A stretch of 64,000 nucleotides of DNA, taken from contig JAILLA010000101.1 in assembly GCA_024693325.1 (NCBI GenBank), positions 1-64,000 of the forward strand. Direction: 5' to 3'. This DNA comes from Solobacterium sp. Lineage in GTDB: Bacteria; Bacillota_I; Bacilli_A; Erysipelotrichales; Erysipelotrichaceae. Within the stretch, counting starts at the first letter, position 1, and each line of letters begins with the position of its first letter. The notes under the pieces are model-generated. The model was not told the origin of the DNA. It searched no databases and saw only the letters and a list, made by a program, of their open reading frames with translations. Made by a program: the position numbers and the translations under genes. Of the stretch, positions 19,023 through 27,443 are shown one piece after another.

Positions 19023-19439
19023 ATGATGGAGTTTGAACATACCGACAGACATGGATTTCTGCTCGGATTCATTGATTTTTTCACAGCAGGATTATTCTTT
19101 GTCGTATATATGAAGCTTGGCCTGCAGGATGAGCTGGATGAGATACTCGGAAGAAAGACACAGCGGTATTATGTGGCATATCTGGTCGGAATTCCGACAT
19201 TGTTTATCTACACTCTTGTATGGATGGCAAATATCTCAGAGGAACTGAAGGAAAAAGCGATCGAACTTGGAATCCCGGGACCGTACACATCATTCAGGCA
19301 TATGTTTGGATGGAATACACTGGGAATGCTGGTGCTGGTCGGACCGATGGTTGCTACACAAAGGTTTTTCAATACATTGAATCAGGTCGAAAAGGAACTG
19401 AACAGGAGAAACGGATATCCTGAAAGGAGCAGTAAATGA
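19023..19439 (+). CDS. Small DUF4234-like membrane protein
   Basis: The 138-residue protein has three hydrophobic stretches (about residues 10-30, 50-70 and 95-110) and a charged C-terminal tail. It resembles the DUF4234 group, in which the first segment follows a short RHGF-type turn. No catalytic residues are evident. Its stop overlaps the start of the GH4 glycosidase by 4 bases, so the two are co-translated, an unusual partnership. Function unknown. Confidence 0.65.
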   Translation: MMEFEHTDRHGFLLGFIDFFTAGLFFVVYMKLGLQDELDEILGRKTQRYYVAYLVGIPTLFIYTLVWMANISEELKEKAIELGIPGPYTSFRHMFGWNTLGMLVLVGPMVATQRFFNTLNQVEKELNRRNGYPERSSK

Positions 19440-20878
19440 AGTACACAGGAGACGGAACAGTTAAAGACATTCAGATCGCATATATCGGCGGAGGATCCAG
19501 AGGCTGGGCATGGACATTCATGACAGACCTGGCTATGGAAGACGCGATCGGAGGTAAAATCAGACTCTATGATATCGACAGAGAGGCTGCCAAACGCAAC
19601 ATGGTGATCGGCAATCATCTGATGTCACGTGAAGACACAAAAGGCGACTGGACATTCGAAGTCAGAAACAGTCTCGAGGATGCCCTGACAGGTGCGGACT
19701 TTGTTGTGATCTCGATCCTTCCGGGAACATTCGACGAGATGGAATATGATGTCCATCTCCCGGAACGGCTCGGCATCTGGCAGTCGGTCGGAGACACAGC
19801 CGGACCCGGCGGTATGATCCGTGCACTGCGCTCTATTCCGATGTTTGTTGAGATCGCGGAAGCAATCAAAGCATATTCACCAGACGCATGGGTGATCAAT
19901 TATACGAATCCGATGTCACTGCTTGTGAAAACGCTGTATACGGTATTCCCTGAGATCAAAGCATTCGGATGCTGTCATGAAGTGTTCGGAACACAGAAGG
20001 TCCTGAAAGGAATCTTTGAAACAGAGACCGGAGAAACGGTCGGAGACTGGCATGATGTCATGGTCAATGTCGTCGGCATCAATCATTTCACATGGTTTAC
20101 GGAAGCTTCCTGCCACGGCAGGGATCTGTTCCCGATCTACAGAAAGTATATCGATGAGCATTTTGAAGAAGGTTATACACCGGGGATCGCGCCTCAGGAT
20201 AAAGGCTGGATGGATGATGTGTTCAAATGCGGTCACAGGGTCAAGATGGACCTGTTCAACAGGTACGGGGCGATTGCGGCTGCCGGGGACAGGCATCTGG
20301 CAGAGTTCATGCCGGGAGATGAATACCTGAAGGATCCGGAAGCAGCACGGTCCTGGCTGTTCAGCCTGACACCGGTATCATGGCGCAAGGAAGATCTGAA
20401 GAGACGTCTTGCCCGCAGTGAAAGACTGCTGAAGGGTGAAGAAGAGATCGCGCTGGTATCTACGGGTGAAGAAGGGATCCTCCTGATCAAGGCACTGCTT
20501 GGTCTGACCCGTGTCGTCTCCAACGTCAACATTCCCAACTATGCTCTGCAGATTCCAAATCTCCCGCAGGATGCGGTGGTTGAAACAAATGCCGTATTCT
20601 CTCATAACAGTGTACGGCCGGTTGCTGCAGGAAAACTGTCCGATGAACTGAAGCAGCTGATCCTGCCGCATGTGGAAAACCATGAAAGGATCTACCGGGC
20701 AGCTGTTACGGCAATGGAACCGGGACATGCAGAGGAGTGCAGGAAACTTGTTGCCGAAGCATTTATGCATGACCCGCTGACCATGGGACATCATCCCTCG
20801 GAAGAGGATATACAGGCACTGGTCAATGATATGATCGATCATACATCTGCATATCTTCCGGAAGGCTGGAACCGTTAA
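19436..20878 (+). CDS. Glycoside hydrolase family 4 (alpha-glucosidase/alpha-galacturonidase type)
   Basis: This 480-residue enzyme has the GH4 layout: an N-terminal Rossmann NAD-binding segment (IAYIGGGSRGWAW, about residues 12-24), an acidic strand end (IRLYDID) that binds the NAD ribose, and the Mn2+ ligands Cys in FGCCHE (about 180) and His in GINHFTW (about 214). GH4 enzymes cleave by transient oxidation at C3 and need NAD+ and a divalent metal. NYTNPM is typical. Substrate differs between subfamilies; the GDTAGPGGMIRALRSIP segment recalls the alpha-glucosidase/alpha-galacturonidase branch rather than 6-phospho-beta enzymes. No transporter is adjacent. AGGAG precedes the ATG. Confidence 0.85.
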   Translation: MKYTGDGTVKDIQIAYIGGGSRGWAWTFMTDLAMEDAIGGKIRLYDIDREAAKRNMVIGNHLMSREDTKGDWTFEVRNSLEDALTGADFVVISILPGTFDEMEYDVHLPERLGIWQSVGDTAGPGGMIRALRSIPMFVEIAEAIKAYSPDAWVINYTNPMSLLVKTLYTVFPEIKAFGCCHEVFGTQKVLKGIFETETGETVGDWHDVMVNVVGINHFTWFTEASCHGRDLFPIYRKYIDEHFEEGYTPGIAPQDKGWMDDVFKCGHRVKMDLFNRYGAIAAAGDRHLAEFMPGDEYLKDPEAARSWLFSLTPVSWRKEDLKRRLARSERLLKGEEEIALVSTGEEGILLIKALLGLTRVVSNVNIPNYALQIPNLPQDAVVETNAVFSHNSVRPVAAGKLSDELKQLILPHVENHERIYRAAVTAMEPGHAEECRKLVAEAFMHDPLTMGHHPSEEDIQALVNDMIDHTSAYLPEGWNR

Positions 20879-20897
20879 AATAGAAATCAGTCATACG

Positions 20898-20929
20898 ATC
20901 TGCTTTCAGAAATGGAGGCAGATTTTTTT
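20898..20929 (+). terminator. Terminator after GH4
   Basis: ATCTGC (20898-20903) pairs with GCAGAT (20918-20923), followed by T7. Confidence 0.75.
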
Positions 20930-20961
20930 AATTTACGGTAAGGGGCAGGCATCTTCTGAAA

Positions 20962-21040
20962 TATATAGATAAATTTATGCAAAAATATATAGACATATGT
21001 TACAAAATAATATATATTAAAAGCACGAAAGGTATAGATA
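20962..21040 (+). promoter_or_regulatory. Promoter and operator copies upstream of the mannose-family PTS operon
   Basis: TAGACA (20990-20995) and TATATT (21013-21018) are 17 bases apart. TATATAGATA is at 20962-20971, a one-mismatch copy TATATAGACA at 20986-20995 overlaps the -35, and a two-mismatch copy lies at 21031-21040 next to the start codon. The same 10-mer is repeated three times before the divergent SIS gene, so these are candidate sites for the GntR regulator at 26.7 kb. Confidence 0.6.
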
Positions 21041-21043
21041 AAT

Positions 21044-21472
21044 ATGAAGCGAGTAGTTCTACTGACACACGGGGAACTCGGCAGGGGATTCATGAGCGCC
21101 ATGAAGGTCATCTCAGCTGAGGATGCCGACATCCAGACGATTGCACTTCAGCCGGAGGATTCTCCGGAAACACTGACGGGAAAGATCGCAGAAACACTTG
21201 GGAAGTATGAGGCTTCTGATCTGAAGATCCTGATGACTGATGTCCCGTTCGGTTCAACAACACAGACAGCCATACCGTTTCTGATGGAAACAGAGAACCT
21301 GTACATCGTAAGCGGAACAAACCTCGGCCTGCTGATGGGTGTGCTGATGGATACGTTTGAAGACTGCAGCGTAACTGAAAGACTGCACGATCTGATTGCC
21401 CAAAGCAGGGAGACGGTCTCACTGATCAACGACATGCTGGATGACAGCGACGAAGACGAAGAAGAATTGTAA
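21044..21472 (+). CDS. PTS EIIA, mannose family
   Basis: The 142-residue protein is the EIIA(Man) domain alone. His9 in LLTHGELGRG is the site phosphorylated by HPr, and VPFGSTTQTAIPFL followed by SGTNLGLLMGVLM are family-typical. It has a strongly acidic C-terminal tail (DDSDEDEEEL). It is the first gene of a five-gene operon and passes phosphate to EIIB. In the mannose family EIIA and EIIB are often fused; here they are separate, as in fructoselysine/glucoselysine and some amino-sugar systems. Confidence 0.92.
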   Translation: MKRVVLLTHGELGRGFMSAMKVISAEDADIQTIALQPEDSPETLTGKIAETLGKYEASDLKILMTDVPFGSTTQTAIPFLMETENLYIVSGTNLGLLMGVLMDTFEDCSVTERLHDLIAQSRETVSLINDMLDDSDEDEEEL

Positions 21473-21483
21473 GGAGGAGAACA

Positions 21484-21969
21484 ATGATTCAATTACTGCG
21501 CGTAGATGACAGATTGATCCACGGACAGGTTGCTGTGTACTGGGTAAAGGCTGTCAATGCATCAACGATCGTTGTAGCCAGCGATAAGTATGCAGAAAAT
21601 TCCGTTCTGAAAATGTCCCTGAACGTAGGAAAGCCTGCAGGCGTAAAGATGCCTGTACTGACGATCGAAAAGGCGATCGAATATCTGAATGACCCGAAGA
21701 ACGATAAGAAAAAGATCTTTGTGGTCACAGGCAGCTGCGCAGACGCACTGGCGCTCTGCAAAGGCGTAAACGGTATTGAAGCAGTCGATATCGGCGGCAT
21801 CAGACATGCCGAGGGACGCGTCAGCGTATCTTCCCAGGTACATCTGCTGCAGGAAGATATGGACGCCATCGAATCCATGGCGGAACTGGGAAAAGACGTG
21901 TATGTCCAGGAAGTTCCCAGCAAGTCAAAAATGCCGCTGAATGAGATCCGCGCAAACTTCAAAAAATAG
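21484..21969 (+). CDS. PTS EIIB, mannose family
   Basis: The 161-residue protein is a typical mannose-family EIIB. It has the phospho-accepting His13 in DDRLIHGQVAVYW, and VDIGGIRHAEGR in the second half. It takes phosphate from EIIA(His9) and gives it to the incoming sugar at the EIIC/EIID channel. AAGGAGGAGAACA supplies a strong ribosome binding site 11 bases after the EIIA stop. Confidence 0.93.
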   Translation: MIQLLRVDDRLIHGQVAVYWVKAVNASTIVVASDKYAENSVLKMSLNVGKPAGVKMPVLTIEKAIEYLNDPKNDKKKIFVVTGSCADALALCKGVNGIEAVDIGGIRHAEGRVSVSSQVHLLQEDMDAIESMAELGKDVYVQEVPSKSKMPLNEIRANFKK

Positions 21970-22026
21970 TGCATACACGAATGAACATCTATGAAAAGAG
22001 ATCTGTAAAAGGGGGTAAGTAAAAGT

Positions 22027-22770
22027 ATGTTCTTAATTCAGTGTATTCTGATCGCTCTGGTCCATGTCCTGGGTATTCTGGACGGCCGTATTTTTGGTCA
22101 GAATCTTCTCAACACACCGATCGTTGAGGCAACTCTGGTCGGCATTATCTGCGGTGATGTTGTTACCGGTCTGACAATGGGGGCAACGCTCCAGCTGATC
22201 TTCATGGGATTTGTCGGCATCGGAGCTACAAGCCTTCCCAACTCTTCAGCAGGAACGATCCTGGCTGTCTCATTCGCTATCCTCTCAAAGCTTGAACCGG
22301 AAGCAGCCATCGCGCTTTCTATGCCGATCGCTCTGCTGTTCCAGCCCTGCGGGATCATTCCTCGTATCTTCAACAACATCTGGAACGTCAAATGCGATGA
22401 AGCAGCTGACAAGGGTGATTTCAAGGCTGTTGAAAGATACTTCTGGTATGGTGTATGCGCATTCGCAGTCGTTTACTTTGTACCGATGTTCCTTGCGGTA
22501 TACTTCGGTTCCGGTGCTGTAGAAGCGATCATCAACGTGATCCCGAAAGTTGTTCTGGCCGGTCTGAATAAAGCATCCAGCCTTCTGCCTGCACTTGGTA
22601 TTGCTCTGCTGATGAACTATATCGTTGACAAAGATGCAATTCCGTTTATGATTCTCGGCTTCGTTCTGGCTGCATTCATGGGTGTCAGCTCACTTGGCAT
22701 CGCTCTGATCGGTCTGGCGATCGCACTTGTTTACTACAACTTTAAAGGCACATCTGAGGAGGATTATTGA
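22027..22770 (+). CDS. PTS EIIC, mannose family
   Basis: The 247-residue membrane protein has the EIIC(Man) pattern: LVHVLGILDGRIFGQNLLNTPIV at the start and GLTMGATLQLIFMGFVGIGA in the middle. It forms the sugar channel together with EIID. AAAGGGGG lies before the ATG. The gene ends in the ribosome binding site of EIID, so the two are coupled. Confidence 0.92.
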   Translation: MFLIQCILIALVHVLGILDGRIFGQNLLNTPIVEATLVGIICGDVVTGLTMGATLQLIFMGFVGIGATSLPNSSAGTILAVSFAILSKLEPEAAIALSMPIALLFQPCGIIPRIFNNIWNVKCDEAADKGDFKAVERYFWYGVCAFAVVYFVPMFLAVYFGSGAVEAIINVIPKVVLAGLNKASSLLPALGIALLMNYIVDKDAIPFMILGFVLAAFMGVSSLGIALIGLAIALVYYNFKGTSEEDY

Positions 22771-22772
22771 TC

Positions 22773-23633
22773 ATGACAACAGCAGAAAACAAGAATGAAC
22801 TGGTTGCAGGAAAGATGACAAAACAGGAATTCAAGAGCGGATTCTGGCGTTCATGCGCACTGCAGGGCTGCTTCAACTACGAGCGCCAGCAGGGCCTTGG
22901 CTTCGGATACGCAATGATTCCTCACCTGAGACGCATTTACAAGGATGATGAAGAAGGGTTCAAAGCAGCTCTGAAGCGCCACCTGACGTTCTACAATATC
23001 ACTCCTCAGTGCACGACCTTCGTACAGGGCATCGCTGTTGCCATGGAAGAAGAAGCGTCAGAAAACAAAGAGTTTGACGCAAGTTCCATCAACGCTGTCA
23101 AAACAGCTTTGATGGGTCCTCTGTCCGGTATCGGTGACTCCATTTTCTGGGGAACACTGAGAACGATCGGACTTGGTGTAGGTCTGTCATTCTGCATGCA
23201 GGGCAATATTCTCGGCCCGATCATGTTCCTCCTGATCCACAACATCCCGCACTGGATCGTCCGTTATAAGGGCCTTGAGATCGGTTATACACAGGGCATG
23301 AGCTTCATGGAGAACGCAACGGAAAGCGGTGTTCTCGAAAAGTTCACAGTCGCTGCAAAGATCCTCGGTGCTACCGTCGTCGGCAGTATGATCGCTACTA
23401 TGATCAGCTTCACAACAACGATCACCCTGAACATGGGCAACTACCAGACACTTGCGCTGCAGTCTGTATTTGATCAGATCATGCCGAAGTTCCTTCCTAT
23501 GGTCCTGGCAGTAACATGCTTCCAGCTGATCAGAAAAGGAAAGAAGACAACGACCGTCATGCTGATCCTGTTCCTTGCCGCATTCGTCATCGCATTCCTC
23601 GAAGGACTGGCTATCTTCGCGCCGGCTGCGTAA
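22773..23633 (+). CDS. PTS EIID, mannose family
   Basis: The protein of about 286 residues is the obligatory EIID partner. KSGFWRSCALQGCFNYERQQGLGFGYAMIPHLRRIY at the start and LMGPLSGIGDSIFWGTLR in the middle are hallmarks, with a hydrophobic C-terminus. ATG 22773 lies 10 bases after GAGGAGG; a TTG at 22767 is also in frame but too close to it. Downstream by 9 bases is the SIS-domain gene. Confidence 0.92.
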   Translation: MTTAENKNELVAGKMTKQEFKSGFWRSCALQGCFNYERQQGLGFGYAMIPHLRRIYKDDEEGFKAALKRHLTFYNITPQCTTFVQGIAVAMEEEASENKEFDASSINAVKTALMGPLSGIGDSIFWGTLRTIGLGVGLSFCMQGNILGPIMFLLIHNIPHWIVRYKGLEIGYTQGMSFMENATESGVLEKFTVAAKILGATVVGSMIATMISFTTTITLNMGNYQTLALQSVFDQIMPKFLPMVLAVTCFQLIRKGKKTTTVMLILFLAAFVIAFLEGLAIFAPAA

Positions 23634-23642
23634 TTAACAGCA

Positions 23643-24722
23643 ATGGCATACGATATCTATAATTACATTCTTGAGTCTGCAGAAACCGTCAGGAATCTGA
23701 TCGCTTCAAAAGAAGAAACGATGCATGATGCTGTAGAGTACCTGGCAGACAAAGATGTCAGAAGAGTAGTGATCCTGGGATCCGGAACCAGCTACCATGC
23801 GTGTGTCGCAGCTAAACGCAGTATGGCAAAGTCCCTTGGCATCCCTGTAGAATGCATGTATCCGATCGATTTCAAAGATGGGGAAGTTGTCCGTCAGGAA
23901 GGTACGGCAGTTATTGGAATCAGTCAGGCAGGCAGAAGCACATCTACGATCCTCGCTCTCCAGAAGGCAAAGGAACTCGGATATTACACGATATCCTGCA
24001 CTTCCGAGAGAAACACACCTGTTCAGGAAGAGGGCGAATGCTATCTTCATCTGAATGTCGGTGAGGAACTGAGCGGTCCGAAAACAAAAGGCTTTATCGG
24101 ATCGATCGCCGAGCTGGCACTGTTTGCGGCAGTACTGGCATGCAGAAAAGGCAGAATGACTCCGGAAGAAGTCAGCGCGCTCGAGAACAGACTGATCGCG
24201 TCCTCCGAGAACATTCCGGATATTGCGGAAAAGTCCAGAGCATGGGCGGAAAGCAATATCGAAGAACTTGAAAAATGCCGGAGACTGATCATTGTCGGTT
24301 ACGGCGGCTGCATCGGTGCGATGATGGAAGGAAGCCTGAAGATCCTGGAAGGTGTCAGATGTTCTGTTACGGGATACCAGATGGAAGAGTTCATGCACGG
24401 CATCTATCATTCCGTTTGGGAGAATGATTACATCATTTACCTGGCAGAACCGGGAGAATATTACAGCCGACTGAAAGGCATGCTGAGATACTTTGATGAA
24501 GAACGTCACGCGCATCAGTTCGTGGTTACTTCGGACAAAGCATTCGAAAACAGCAGGAACGCATTTGTATATCCGTTCAGGGACGATGAAGACTTCGCCA
24601 CGATGGAATATGTTGTTCCCCTCCAGGTCATTACAAAGGTAGTTTCAATGAGACTTGGTATTGACTGCAATATTCCAAGCGACACACAGTTCCATCAGAA
24701 GATGGGAAGCTATCGTTACTGA
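23643..24722 (+). CDS. SIS-domain sugar-phosphate isomerase/deglycase
   Basis: The 359-residue protein has two SIS domains, like the isomerase half of GlmS and like FrlB/GfrF deglycases. VVILGSGTSYHACVAAKRS (about 38-56) and GISQAGRSTSTILALQKAKE (about 96-115) bind the sugar phosphate, and MEEFMHGIYH (about 242-251) carries the catalytic Glu region. There is no glutaminase domain, so it is not a glucosamine synthase. As fifth gene of a mannose-family PTS operon, it probably acts on the imported phosphorylated compound. In the Salmonella gfr system the same gene set handles fructoselysine and glucoselysine, so deglycation of an Amadori compound is the leading guess. A strong terminator follows. 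Confidence 0.75.
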   Translation: MAYDIYNYILESAETVRNLIASKEETMHDAVEYLADKDVRRVVILGSGTSYHACVAAKRSMAKSLGIPVECMYPIDFKDGEVVRQEGTAVIGISQAGRSTSTILALQKAKELGYYTISCTSERNTPVQEEGECYLHLNVGEELSGPKTKGFIGSIAELALFAAVLACRKGRMTPEEVSALENRLIASSENIPDIAEKSRAWAESNIEELEKCRRLIIVGYGGCIGAMMEGSLKILEGVRCSVTGYQMEEFMHGIYHSVWENDYIIYLAEPGEYYSRLKGMLRYFDEERHAHQFVVTSDKAFENSRNAFVYPFRDDEDFATMEYVVPLQVITKVVSMRLGIDCNIPSDTQFHQKMGSYRY

Positions 24723-24741
24723 TCGGACAAATACAAAGAAG

Positions 24742-24794
24742 GAGTTGTGGAAAACCTCCGGTTAAAAAGCCGGAAGCTGCACAACTCTTTTTTT
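24742..24794 (+). terminator. Terminator of the mannose-family PTS operon
   Basis: GAGTTGTG (24742-24749) pairs with CACAACTC (24780-24787), with an inner TCCGG/CCGGA stem, followed by T7. Confidence 0.85.
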
Positions 24795-24817
24795 CATCTG
24801 CACCCGGGTCCCTGCCA

Positions 24818-24975
24818 TCAGGTAAAGGAGATCGTCGGATAGTCCATTTCGTAATTTCTGCACAGATCCATGAATTCTTTCGCACTTTCAGTCAGATGTT
24901 TTTTCCGATGTCTGACGATCGAGCAGTATCTTGCAAATTCCAGTCCTTCCACATGGATTTCAACCACCTGTTTCT
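24818..24975 (-). pseudogene. C-terminal remnant of a LysR-family regulator
   Basis: On the minus strand, about 51 codons ending at TGA 24818 read as the C-terminus of a LysR effector domain (VEGLEFARYCSIVRHRKK and then HLTESAKEFMDLCRNY). An in-frame stop lies just upstream at about 24980 and no helix-turn-helix part is present. The rest has been deleted, perhaps when the PTS cluster and its GntR regulator were assembled. Confidence 0.6.
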
Positions 24976-25008
24976 TTCATCCTTCTGACAGTCATAAAAG
25001 GGGAAACC

Positions 25009-25218
25009 ATGAAATACAAACTTATGAGTGATACACTTTACAGTTCTGATGATCAGCAGTTCACAATGATCCGTTCCGAATTCTGCACTCAGGAAGAGAA
25101 GATCAGCGCTGCTGAGCCTGAATATAAAGAACATGAAGAACCTGCTGAGGTCGGATGGCTTGTCAACAGGATGCCGGTGGTGAATCATGCTTTGCTGAAA
25201 ATGTCCGGTACCAGCTGA
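25009..25218 (+). CDS. Small hypothetical protein
   Basis: A 69-codon frame begins MKYKLMSDTLYSSDDQQFT after AAGGGG at suitable distance. It is acidic in the middle and ends LLKMSGTS. No family was recognised. It sits in decayed sequence between the LysR remnant and the SIS gene terminator, so it may itself be a remnant. Confidence 0.35.
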   Translation: MKYKLMSDTLYSSDDQQFTMIRSEFCTQEEKISAAEPEYKEHEEPAEVGWLVNRMPVVNHALLKMSGTS

Positions 25219-25246
25219 TAAAGGAAAACAGCCCTTTTCTTACGCC

Positions 25247-25283
25247 TGTCACAAAAGAAAAGCAGCCGTTGGACTGCTGCTTT
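25247..25283 (-). terminator. Terminator of the divergent SIS gene
   Basis: On the minus strand AAAGCAGC and GCTGCTTT (25276-25283 and 25258-25265) form a stem followed by TCTTTTGTG, just after the SIS gene stop codon. Confidence 0.65.
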
Positions 25284-25305
25284 CCGGAAAGAGGGGCATA
25301 GATTC

Positions 25306-26376
25306 TTATTTGGCTTTGGTCGCCATCTTCTGCATGAAGCGCCATGTATAGATGGTGATCCCGCTTGCACGTGTATCGTCACAGATCCGTGAAGCGATAA
25401 CCTGGAAGGGAATGACAGCCAGCAGGGGCAGAAGTACAGGATCGATATCCGTATCCAGAGTCAGTACCCTGCTGCCTGAAGCCTGGGCGGAAACAAGATA
25501 CACATGATCTGTCAGCTGACGCATTGCGTCGAAGATCTGCAGCGCACGGTCATGGCTTTCCCGGTCGATGTCTACCAGGAAGATGCTGTGCGGTTTTTTG
25601 ATCTCATAAACGGGACCGTGGAGGAACTCTTCCATTTCATAGAAATTGGACGGGAGACCGACAGTCTCTTCAAGCTTCAGCGCACCTTCCTGGGCGACTC
25701 CCAGACCCGGACCGATCCCCACTGTCATGACACGCTCCATGCTGCAGAGGTCAGTTTTGTTTGCCTCATAGAACGCATCAGCCTTTTCACGTACAGCAGG
25801 CATCAGCTCGACTGCTTTTTTCAGATCGCTGACTGCCTTTTTGTACTGTTCCTTTGTGCAGCTGCCTGTTTTTACACCGGCTTCCAGCGCGAACAGGATC
25901 AGGAACAATGTGGATGTCGGAACACCTCTGCAGACAAATACGTCTTTTCCTGCTTCATGTGATCCATACAGGAATGTATGCTCACAAGCCTGCTCCAGCG
26001 GAGATCCGGGCTCTGATACCAGTGCCGCAACATCGTTCCCGCACTGCTTTGCCCGGTCGAGAGCAGCCAGCGTATTTGTGCTTCTGCCGCCCTGTGAGAG
26101 GCAGAGTACCAGTGCACCTTCATGGAACCGGTAATCGTACTTTTCGTATGTTACGGAATGAATGACTTCAACTTTTTTGCCGAGATACTTTTCCATTGCG
26201 TATTTTGCGCATGACGCAATATTGAATGAGGAACCTGATGCAGCGATCACGATCTTCGTATAGTTTTTCGAAGTATAGATGTCAGTAAGTCCGCTGACCA
26301 GTTTGTCTTTGTTCTGCAGGATCTGCCGGCAGTTTTCCGGTGCTTCAAGCACACAGTCGTACATCCATTTTTTCAT
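25306..26376 (-). CDS. Second SIS-domain sugar-phosphate isomerase/deglycase
   Basis: This protein of about 356 residues is a GlmS-like double-SIS protein without a glutaminase domain. IVIAASGSSFNIASCAKYA and CLSQGGRSTNTLAALDRAK are its two phosphosugar loops, and YEMEEFLHGPVYE holds the catalytic region. It is only distantly similar to the SIS protein of the PTS operon, so the two probably act on different substrates or steps. ATG 26376 has a near-perfect AGGAGG; the ATG at 26412 is too far upstream. Its promoter carries a copy of the TATATAGATA element in the spacer, which ties it to the PTS regulon. Confidence 0.78.
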   Translation of the reverse strand: MKKWMYDCVLEAPENCRQILQNKDKLVSGLTDIYTSKNYTKIVIAASGSSFNIASCAKYAMEKYLGKKVEVIHSVTYEKYDYRFHEGALVLCLSQGGRSTNTLAALDRAKQCGNDVAALVSEPGSPLEQACEHTFLYGSHEAGKDVFVCRGVPTSTLFLILFALEAGVKTGSCTKEQYKKAVSDLKKAVELMPAVREKADAFYEANKTDLCSMERVMTVGIGPGLGVAQEGALKLEETVGLPSNFYEMEEFLHGPVYEIKKPHSIFLVDIDRESHDRALQIFDAMRQLTDHVYLVSAQASGSRVLTLDTDIDPVLLPLLAVIPFQVIASRICDDTRASGITIYTWRFMQKMATKAK

Positions 26377-26416
26377 GTTTGGAACCTCCTTTGGAATACA
26401 TATGCTGTACACAAGT

Positions 26417-26494
26417 ATTATAGATTATATAGATATATAAATCAACATAAATATATAGATAATATATGAAATAATCTTGCTAAATATATAGATA
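26417..26494. promoter_or_regulatory. SIS promoter with three TATATAGATA operator copies
   Basis: For the minus-strand SIS gene, TTGATT (26440-26445) and TATAAT (26417-26422) are exactly 17 bases apart. One TATATAGATA copy (26426-26435) lies inside this spacer. Two more exact copies are at 26452-26461 and 26485-26494. A repressor bound there would block the SIS promoter and could also control the divergent GntR gene. The rest of the gap, up to 26699, shows no convincing gene. Confidence 0.65.
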
Positions 26495-26699
26495 TATGAT
26501 AGATTATTGGCATGAACAGATCACTGCAGGATGACAGAAGAAAAGTCGGAAAAACAGCGGATTACTGCAATAATATGCGGTCTGCCGGCGGCTTTTTTGA
26601 CGGAAGGCCATCAGGAAAGGGACTGCATGACAATGATATGGATTTATCTGCATTGAGTCTGATAATATATATACGTAAATCGGCCCGAAACGGGTATAC

Positions 26700-27443
26700 A
26701 TGAAAGAGCAGACTATGAAACAGAAAGCTAAATATCAGATTATTGAAGACTATGTTATTGAGGAGATCAAAAACAAGCACCTGAAGCCGGGTGATCAGAT
26801 CGAAACGGAAATGCAGCTGAGCCAGAGATTCGGTATCGGCAGACTAACAGTCAACAGGGCACTGATCAATCTTGCCAATGCGGGGTATATTACCCGTATT
26901 CCGGGAAAAGGCTCATTCGTCCAGCAGGCAACCATCAGCAAGAATCTTATAACAAGCAGAAGAAGCTTTTCGGAAGATGTGCGCTCGATCGGACTGAAAC
27001 CGGGTTCCCGGCTGATCGAATACAGGCTTGTTACGGGAAAAGAAGCACCTGAAGCCGCAGGCTTCCTCAGGCTGGGTCCCGAACAGAGAATGCATTACTT
27101 TGTAAGGGTCAGGACCGGAGATGATACGCCGATCGCGGTGAGTTATACATACCTCTCGGCGGAGCTGATCCCTGTGCTGGATGTACGTGCTCTGGATGGT
27201 TCACTGAACGAATATCTGCGTTCGATCGGGATCGATTCCAGCGGCGGTGCCGAGTATAAGATGTCTGCACATCTTCCGACAGAGCGGCAGAAAGAACTGC
27301 TGGGGGTCGATGAAGCAGCACTTCTCAGGAATGCGCATGTTACGTACAACGCCGATGACGTGCCATATGAATATGTTGAAACGTATTATCTATGTACCAG
27401 ATATGAATATACGTTCTCGACCCGAGGTAACAAGGATTCATAA
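26700..27443 (+). CDS. GntR/HutC-family regulator with UTRA domain
   Basis: The 247-residue protein has a GntR winged helix-turn-helix (about residues 10-75, with LSQRFGIGRLTVNRALINLANAGYI) and a UTRA ligand domain (about 95-235) as in YvoA, TreR and other sensors of phosphorylated sugars. It lies downstream of three TATATAGATA copies, so it probably represses both the divergent SIS gene and the distant PTS operon, and is likely autoregulated. The start may be ATG 26700 or ATG 26715; neither has a strong ribosome binding site. Its stop codon lies inside a terminator hairpin. Confidence 0.85.
   Translation: MKEQTMKQKAKYQIIEDYVIEEIKNKHLKPGDQIETEMQLSQRFGIGRLTVNRALINLANAGYITRIPGKGSFVQQATISKNLITSRRSFSEDVRSIGLKPGSRLIEYRLVTGKEAPEAAGFLRLGPEQRMHYFVRVRTGDDTPIAVSYTYLSAELIPVLDVRALDGSLNEYLRSIGIDSSGGAEYKMSAHLPTERQKELLGVDEAALLRNAHVTYNADDVPYEYVETYYLCTRYEYTFSTRGNKDS

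Noticed and set aside
26512-26703. 63-codon frame ending with a 4-base overlap at the GntR start
   Set aside because: The overlap is suggestive, but there is no ribosome binding site, the composition is not protein-like, and it starts in the operator region.
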